From: Mariprofundaceae bacterium
GTDB taxonomy: Bacteria; Pseudomonadota; Zetaproteobacteria; Mariprofundales; Mariprofundaceae
NCBI GenBank assembly: GCA_027018975.1
Contig: JALUXN010000196.1
Location: forward strand, 1-11,204
Length of the DNA stretch: 11,204 bases
Reading direction: 5' to 3'
This document shows positions 6,619-11,204 of the stretch, piece after piece. The notes under the pieces were generated by a model. The model had not been told where the DNA came from. It did no database searches and saw nothing but the letters and a program-made list of their open reading frames with translations. Position numbers and translations under genes: made by a program. Positions within the stretch are counted from its first letter, which is position 1. Each line of letters opens with the position of its first letter.

Positions 6619-9192
6619 CAGCTTTGCATTGCGCAGACGCAACGCATTGGTGATCACTGAGACGGAGCTGAAACTCATTGCCGCTGCAGCGATGATCGGC
6701 GAGAGCAGCAGGCCGAACATGGGATAGAGTGCGCCGGCGGCGATCGGGACACCCGCGGAGTTGTAGATGAAGGCGAAGAAGAGGTTCTGGCGAATATTCT
6801 TCATGGTGGCGCGCGACAGTTTGCGCGCGCGGACGATACCGGTCAGTTCGCCTTTGATCAGCGTGACACCGGCGGATTCCATGGCCACATCGGTGCCGGT
6901 GCCCATGGCGATGCCGACATGCGCAGCGGCCAATGCCGGTGCATCGTTGATGCCGTCGCCCGCCATGGCGACGATTTTTCCTGCGTCCTGCAACCGCTTG
7001 ACCACTGCCGCCTTCTGATCCGGCAGGACATCAGCCTCAAACTGATCGATGCCCAGCTGTGCGGCGACTGCAGCGGCGGTGTTGTAGTTGTCGCCGGTGA
7101 GCATGACCACCTCAATCCCCTCATCATGCAGCGCCTGAATCGCATCGGGGGTGCTTGCTTTGATCGGGTCAGAGACGCCGATCAGTCCGGCTAGCTGGTT
7201 ATCTACGGCCAGATACATCACCGTTTCACCACCTTGTTGATGTTCGGCCACGGTGCTCGCGACAGCATCAATCGGAATCTTCCGCTCCGCCATCAGACGC
7301 GCATTACCAAGCAGAACCTGTTGCGTGTCGACACGCGCCTCCACGCCTTTGCCGGTGATTGCTGCAAACGCCTCCACATTGTGCAGCGTCAATCCTCGCG
7401 CCTCTGCACCGCGCACAATGGCTGCCGCCAATGGGTGTTCGCTGGCGCGCTCGACCGTGGCGGCCAGCGAGAGCACCTGATCTTCAGAGAACGCACCGGT
7501 GGCGATGCTGGTGGTCAAGGTCGGTTTGCCTTCGGTGAGTGTACCGGTCTTATCGACGACGACGGTATCGACCTTCTCCATGATCTCCAGCGCTTCGGCA
7601 TTTTTGATCAACACCCCGGCTGTAGCGCCGCGACCGGTGCCGACCATGATGGAGATCGGCGTGGCCAACCCCAGCGCGCAGGGGCAGGCGATAATCAACA
7701 CAGCCACGGCATTCACTATGGCATGCGCCAAGCGCGGTTCAGGCCCCATAAGCATCCATGCGGCAAAGGCAAGCAGCGCGACCATCACCACCGTCGGCAC
7801 AAAATAGCCGGCCACAGTGTCCGCCATCTGCTGAATCGGTGCGCGCGAGCGCTGCGCATCAGCCACCATATTGACGATCTGCGACAGCAGCGTATCGGCG
7901 CCAACCTTTTCGGCGCGCATCAGTAGTGCGCCATTGCCGTTGACCGTAGCGCCAATCAATGTGTCACCAGCGCGCTTCTCCACGGGCAGCGGTTCACCGG
8001 TCACCATCGATTCATCGACATGGCTTTCGCCCTCAATCACCACGCCATCAACCGGCACTTTTTCACCGGGACGAATGCGCAGTAGATCACCGGCAATCAC
8101 CGTCTCCAGTGGCACATCCGCCTCGCTGCCATCAGCGGCCACCCGCCGCGCAGTTTTCGGCGCCATACCGAGCAGCAATTTGATCGCCTCATTGGTGCGC
8201 GAGCGGGCGCGCAACTCCAGCACCTGCCCGAGCAGCACCAGCGCAGTGATGACAGCGCCCGCCTCAAAATAGACATCGACCAGGGGTGCGCCATCGGCTG
8301 TGTGCATCTGCATCACGGGTGGAAAAAGGGCGGGAAAAAGCAATGCAACCACACTATAAATCCAGGCCACGCCCACCCCGAGCCCGACCAGCGTGAACAT
8401 GTTCAGATTCCAGCTCTTTACGGAGAGCCAGAAGCGTTCAAAAAACGGCCAGCCGCCCCACACAATCACCGGCGTGGCCAGTACAAATTCAATCCACTGC
8501 ACCGTGCCCATGTCGAGCGATGATGGCAGCCACGATGGCGCCAAATCAGCTGTCATTGCCAATAGAAAGACCGGCAGCGCCAGCGCTGCACTGACTTTCA
8601 ACCGGCGGCTCATATCATCGAGTTCCGGATTCTCCTCCGCCACATCGATGCTGCGCGCCTCCAGCGCCATACCGCATTTCGGACATGCACCGGGTGCATC
8701 GCTGACCACCTCCGGATGCATCGGGCAGACGTACTCTGTCTTTTGATTCAGCACCGGCGTAGCCATCGGTTCCAGCGCCATGCCGCATACCTTGCAGGTG
8801 CCCGGCCCCTGCTGCTCCTGCCCCGGGCACATCGGGCAGAAGTAGGTGGCGTCGGGGTTGTCCGGCAGCGCCGGTTTTTTCGCATGATCGTGGTGGCAGG
8901 CCTGATCCTTGCCCGCAAAGGCGGCGGGATCAGCGGAGAACTTCTCCACACAGTGTTGTGAACAGAAGTAGTAGTCATGGTGATCATGGTGGATGTGATT
9001 CGCCGAGTCACGGCTGACCTTCATCCCACAGACAGGGTCGTGGGTGCACGCCTCGCCCATGTAGGACTCCGGTGCATCGTTAAATGTGTGTAAACATTTT
9101 TCGCTGCAGAAGTGGTACTCCACCCCGCGAAAGGCGCGCAGATGTGCGCTATCCTCAGATACTTCCATGCCACATACTGGATCAACAGCCAT
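6616..9192 (-). CDS. copA: Copper-translocating P-type ATPase (P1B) with two YHS domains and two metal ribbons
   Basis: 858 residues. It pumps Cu+ from the cytoplasm using ATP. Complete core: CPC at 503-505 in the membrane metal site, phosphorylated Asp547 in DKTGTLTEG, TGEP (398-401), the HP locus SEHPLA (584-589), GDGINDAP (745-752), YN (810-811) and MSFSS (839-843), typical of Cu+ ATPases. The N-terminus is unusual. There are two YHS domains (DPVCGME at 4-10, DPVCGMK at 52-58), a His-rich linker (HIHHDHHD, 66-73), and two heavy-metal-binding ribbons (about 118-141 and 154-177) instead of CxxC HMA domains. The second ribbon has the canonical CPMHPE; the first has CPMCPG, with His replaced by Cys. 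The start has a strong Shine-Dalgarno, AGGAGGTG at 9204-9197. By eye it is richer in G+C than its neighbours. Copper is most likely; silver cannot be excluded. Confidence 0.95.
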   Translation of the reverse strand: MAVDPVCGMEVSEDSAHLRAFRGVEYHFCSEKCLHTFNDAPESYMGEACTHDPVCGMKVSRDSANHIHHDHHDYYFCSQHCVEKFSADPAAFAGKDQACHHDHAKKPALPDNPDATYFCPMCPGQEQQGPGTCKVCGMALEPMATPVLNQKTEYVCPMHPEVVSDAPGACPKCGMALEARSIDVAEENPELDDMSRRLKVSAALALPVFLLAMTADLAPSWLPSSLDMGTVQWIEFVLATPVIVWGGWPFFERFWLSVKSWNLNMFTLVGLGVGVAWIYSVVALLFPALFPPVMQMHTADGAPLVDVYFEAGAVITALVLLGQVLELRARSRTNEAIKLLLGMAPKTARRVAADGSEADVPLETVIAGDLLRIRPGEKVPVDGVVIEGESHVDESMVTGEPLPVEKRAGDTLIGATVNGNGALLMRAEKVGADTLLSQIVNMVADAQRSRAPIQQMADTVAGYFVPTVVMVALLAFAAWMLMGPEPRLAHAIVNAVAVLIIACPCALGLATPISIMVGTGRGATAGVLIKNAEALEIMEKVDTVVVDKTGTLTEGKPTLTTSIATGAFSEDQVLSLAATVERASEHPLAAAIVRGAEARGLTLHNVEAFAAITGKGVEARVDTQQVLLGNARLMAERKIPIDAVASTVAEHQQGGETVMYLAVDNQLAGLIGVSDPIKASTPDAIQALHDEGIEVVMLTGDNYNTAAAVAAQLGIDQFEADVLPDQKAAVVKRLQDAGKIVAMAGDGINDAPALAAAHVGIAMGTGTDVAMESAGVTLIKGELTGIVRARKLSRATMKNIRQNLFFAFIYNSAGVPIAAGALYPMFGLLLSPIIAAAAMSFSSVSVITNALRLRNAKL

Positions 9193-9196
9193 GCTT

Positions 9197-9204
9197 CACC
9201 TCCT
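9197..9204 (-). promoter_or_regulatory. Strong ribosome binding site of copA
   Basis: AGGAGGTG on the minus strand, four bases before the copA ATG. It is the closest match to the anti-Shine-Dalgarno in the window and suggests copA is translated at a higher rate than its weakly signalled upstream neighbour. Confidence 0.75.
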
Positions 9205-9231
9205 ACGCGTTGTTTCGTTCCACATCTGCAA

Positions 9232-9738
9232 CTACCCCTTGGCCGGCGGCCGGTTGCAGCAGGCCGATGCGGCAGTCGTCAGGTTATCGAGTTCGTTCTC
9301 TTCTGTATAATGGATCCAGTTGCGCTTGAGCCGCTGCCACCAACTGTTACTGAGCTGCATGCCGGCATCCCTAAGCGCACTCTCAATCTGGCGTGCGTTG
9401 ATTTCGAGCAGATTGTAGGTCATGGAAATCGTACACCCATCTATCGAGATATCCTCAACACTCATCAGCTGTTTCAATGCGAACTGCAACCGTTCGTGTT
9501 GCAGACCAGCCACCACTTTTTCAAGCTGAAAACGGCGATGCTTCATCACCACTTTACCCTGCTTCGCCAAGGCTGCTCGACCCACATAGAGCTTCGGACG
9601 ACGCAGGAAATTATTGCGGCATGGCTCGGAGCAGAAGGCGTAGCGCACACCGAGATGCTCGGCTGAGATTGCAGCGTTGGTAACCCCCATGTTACACACA
9701 GGGCACTTCACATAGCGACTCTCCACGCGCTTCGTCAT
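9232..9738 (-). CDS. YHS-domain protein with HMA-like C-terminal domain and Cys-Cys tail
   Basis: 168 residues, no signal peptide, probably cytoplasmic. Residues 9-54 are a YHS domain: KCPVC (11-15) and FCSEPC (35-40) give four cysteines, C12, C15, C36 and C40. Residues about 68-128 have the strand-helix order and spacing of an HMA fold (LKQLMSVEDISIDGCTISMT, then IESALRDAGMQL), but lack the CxxC metal site, so this part may be structural. A basic, Trp-rich stretch (133-143) follows, then a tail ending ACCNRPPAKG with adjacent Cys160 and Cys161, a likely soft-metal site. It sits 2 bases after the Met/His-rich gene and 39 before copA, so a copper chaperone for CopA is the natural guess. No clear Shine-Dalgarno; translation is probably coupled. 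Confidence 0.82.
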   Translation of the reverse strand: MTKRVESRYVKCPVCNMGVTNAAISAEHLGVRYAFCSEPCRNNFLRRPKLYVGRAALAKQGKVVMKHRRFQLEKVVAGLQHERLQFALKQLMSVEDISIDGCTISMTYNLLEINARQIESALRDAGMQLSNSWWQRLKRNWIHYTEENELDNLTTAASACCNRPPAKG

Positions 9739-9740
9739 GG

Positions 9741-10223
9741 CTATTTTGTATCATCCACAGAAAATTTGATGCCGCCAAAATGCTTCGCACCATCGTCGCT
9801 CTTAAACAGCACCATGATCTGATGGGTACCGGGATGATCCAGATTGTATGCAGCCATATACCATGTACCCATCTTCATCAGCATCTTGGATTCCGATTTT
9901 CCATTTGGGTGAATCACTTTGGAGTTGGCGATGAGATTGGTCACGGCCTTGCCATGCTGCTCCACCTTGACCATCAGGTGATAGCTACCTGCTTGGCGCA
10001 TGTCAGCCGGTGCTTTCATGACATGAAACGTGACATCGTACCCATCAATGCTCTTTTTACGCATAAAGCCGTGCATCGTTCCCTTCTTCATCTCTCCCAT
10101 CTGCGCATGCATGCTGCATGGGTTGTGCATCGCACCATCCATCTGGTGTTCATCGCCATGGGCATAGGCAGATTGCACACCTGCCAAAATCATTGTTGCA
10201 ACTATCGGTAAGCTTTTTTTCAT
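9741..10223 (-). CDS. Periplasmic Met/His-rich protein, YtkA/FixH-like fold
   Basis: 160 residues. A clear signal peptide (MKKSLPIVATMILAGVQSAY, cut after AYA21) sends it to the periplasm. The mature start (HGDEHQMDGAMHNPCSMHAQ, 22-41) and following residues are rich in His and Met, with Cys36, which suggests copper binding. Residues about 60-155 are a beta-rich domain of about 95 residues (GYDVTFHVMKAP, GSYHLMVKVEQHGKAV, MGTWYMAAYNLDHPGTHQIM), similar in pattern to YtkA/FixH-type immunoglobulin-like domains of copper-handling and cytochrome oxidase loci. The start has AAGGAG at 10236-10231, seven bases upstream. It probably buffers or delivers copper outside the inner membrane. The fold is a pattern-based guess; the export and metal-rich composition are directly visible. 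Confidence 0.78.
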   Translation of the reverse strand: MKKSLPIVATMILAGVQSAYAHGDEHQMDGAMHNPCSMHAQMGEMKKGTMHGFMRKKSIDGYDVTFHVMKAPADMRQAGSYHLMVKVEQHGKAVTNLIANSKVIHPNGKSESKMLMKMGTWYMAAYNLDHPGTHQIMVLFKSDDGAKHFGGIKFSVDDTK

Positions 10224-10277
10224 GAGAGTTCTCCTTGTTTTGAATCATAGAATATGTTGGCGGATACAAAATGAATG

Positions 10278-10847
10278 TTAATCATCGTCACCGTCATCTT
10301 TCCCCGCTTTTTGATCAAGCGTGTGATATTGTTCTTCGGTCATTGCGGGTAGCTGTTTCAGAAACGCCACCATCTCCCAAATCTTTTCATCGTTATGTGT
10401 GCTTCCCCAAGCTGGCATTGCAGTCATTCTGACTCCGTTTTTAATGATCCAGAAGAGTTCGGCGGGCGACCAGTTGTTGACGGTTTTTTGAAGAACGGGA
10501 GGTTGTGGCATAAGCCCCTGACGTATCTCCGAAGATGTGATGCCGGGTGCTAAGTGACAGCCGGTACACATTTCACGATAGTGACGAAATCCGTTGAGGA
10601 TTTTATCCGGTTGATTCAGTTCAGGCACGGTGATGTCACTGGCATGTGCTTTGACTGATTGCTCCATGGTGGTGTGCAAGAGCCAACGGGTGAATGCATG
10701 ATCTGGATAGTTTGCCGCCACATTGATTGTGCCGGAATAGATCACGATCAATGCGACGATGACACTGCCGCTCGTGAGCAGGAGGATCGGCTTTATCCAC
10801 CCCTTATTCATCACAGTTTTTTCCAAGTTGTCATGTGTTGTATTCAT
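10278..10847 (-). CDS. Membrane-anchored monohaem cytochrome c
   Basis: 189 residues from the ATG at 10847. An uncleaved membrane anchor at about 17-38 (WIKPILLLTSGSVIVALIVI) holds it in the inner membrane with the haem domain in the periplasm. Haem site MCTGCH (Cys94, Cys97, His98); distal ligand Met144 in MTAMPAWG, the usual class I arrangement; the last helix is EKIWEMVAFLKQLP. The C-terminus is very acidic (GKDDGDDD). A longer frame begins at 10928, but the shorter start has AGGAG at 10857-10853 and avoids a Gly/Arg-rich, unlike-protein leader that overlaps the tlpA-like gene. It lies 8 bases after that gene. The redox partner is not evident; CcdA/TlpA-dependent maturation would serve it. 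Confidence 0.88.
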   Translation of the reverse strand: MNTTHDNLEKTVMNKGWIKPILLLTSGSVIVALIVIYSGTINVAANYPDHAFTRWLLHTTMEQSVKAHASDITVPELNQPDKILNGFRHYREMCTGCHLAPGITSSEIRQGLMPQPPVLQKTVNNWSPAELFWIIKNGVRMTAMPAWGSTHNDEKIWEMVAFLKQLPAMTEEQYHTLDQKAGKDDGDDD

Positions 10848-10852
10848 TGAAA

Positions 10853-10857
10853 CTCCT
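10853..10857 (-). promoter_or_regulatory. Ribosome binding site of the anchored cytochrome c
   Basis: AGGAG on the minus strand, overlapping the TAG stop of the thioredoxin-like gene and 5 bases before the ATG at 10847. It fixes the cytochrome start and couples the pair. Confidence 0.65.
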
Positions 10858-11204
10858 ATTTTGTTGTTGGCACATGGCCTGTTTTGTAGATGGCGTGGAG
10901 CAGCGCGACCACCCGTGGCGCCGCCCACGGGAAGGCACCGATCACCTTGTCGATTAAAATGCCCCGACGATTGATGATGTAGGTCTCGGGGTACTTAAAG
11001 GTGCCCAACACTGGCGCTGCGACCTGTTTACCACCCCGATCCCAGAAGATGGGGAAGGGGATATGATGCTGGGCGATAAATGCCCGCACATCGTTGTCGT
11101 TCTGATCGACCGCCAAGCCGATCACTGCAAACTGGTTCGATGGCAGCAGGCGCGAGAGGCGGATCAGATCCGGCATCTCTTTGCGGCACGGTGGACACCA
11201 TGTG
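10856..11204 (-). CDS. TlpA/ResA-like periplasmic thioredoxin (5' end cut by window edge)
   Basis: The frame runs off the right edge, so the N-terminus, probably with a signal or anchor, is missing. The first visible codons read TWCPPCRKE, the thioredoxin-like active site WCxxC with Pro-Pro between the cysteines, typical of TlpA/ResA reductases that keep apocytochrome and copper-site cysteines reduced. Downstream, FAVIGLAVDQNDNDVRAFIA and a YPETYIINRRG segment with the cis-Pro loop match the TlpA/AhpC-TSA fold. Part of this gene could be mistaken for a shorter frame beginning at the Met codon at 11176, but the open reading frame with the active site continues upstream. The downstream CcdA-like gene is its probable electron donor. 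Confidence 0.88.
   Translation of the reverse strand, partial: TWCPPCRKEMPDLIRLSRLLPSNQFAVIGLAVDQNDNDVRAFIAQHHIPFPIFWDRGGKQVAAPVLGTFKYPETYIINRRGILIDKVIGAFPWAAPRVVALLHAIYKTGHVPTTK

Noticed and set aside
6609..6647. Longer start for the ccdA-like gene
   Set aside because: It adds 13 residues overlapping copA, with no hydrophobic leader logic; the ATG at 6608 has a good ribosome site.
7234..7926. 230-codon plus-strand frame opposite copA
   Set aside because: It is antisense to well-supported P-type ATPase core motifs, has a composition typical of shadow frames, and shows no domain.
10848..10928. Longer start for the anchored cytochrome c
   Set aside because: The extra leader overlaps the thioredoxin-like gene and is Gly/Arg-rich; AGGAG fits the ATG at 10847.

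Overview
The window reads almost entirely from the minus strand. It looks like a Gram-negative, probably gammaproteobacterial, chromosome segment of moderate G+C. The basis is a periplasmic thiol-reduction pair (TlpA-type and CcdA-type), two c-type cytochromes, and a copper P-type ATPase built on YHS and heavy-metal-binding ribbons. The species cannot be named from the sequence.

There are two blocks. In transcription order (right to left), the first (about 11204 to 4635) is a compact copper and cytochrome block: a TlpA-like thioredoxin (5' part cut off by the right edge), a membrane-anchored monohaem cytochrome c, a Met/His-rich periplasmic protein, a YHS protein with an HMA-like domain and a Cys-Cys tail, a large CopA-type copper ATPase with two YHS domains and two Cys-rich ribbons in place of ordinary HMA domains, a CcdA-like thiol-electron transporter, a possible 40-residue small protein, a two-CBS-domain protein with a Cys cluster, and a small exported cytochrome c with a Met-rich N-terminus. 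Gaps are 1 to 54 bases, so most of it is probably one transcript. Together the genes suggest moving copper across the inner membrane, buffering it in the periplasm, and keeping haem-binding and metal-binding cysteines reduced for cytochrome maturation.

The second block (4587 to 1, running off the left edge) starts 80 bases further on and is the more unusual part. A TetR-type regulator carries a PqqD-like C-terminal domain. It is followed by an ATP-grasp ligase, a fold-type III PLP-dependent decarboxylase that does not match the DAP decarboxylase signature, and a urea-transporter-like membrane protein fused to an M23/LytM peptidase domain. The last gene is open from base 1248 to the left edge. 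All three junctions are four-base ATGA overlaps, so the four proteins are very likely translationally coupled and work together. An 18-base imperfect palindrome just upstream of the TetR gene is a candidate autoregulatory operator. The best guess is a small biosynthesis-plus-transport system that decarboxylates an amino acid, ligates it to something, and moves or processes the product. The PqqD-like domain allows a ribosomal-peptide substrate, but no precursor peptide is visible.

No rRNA, tRNA, CRISPR array, insertion sequence or convincing rho-independent terminator was seen.
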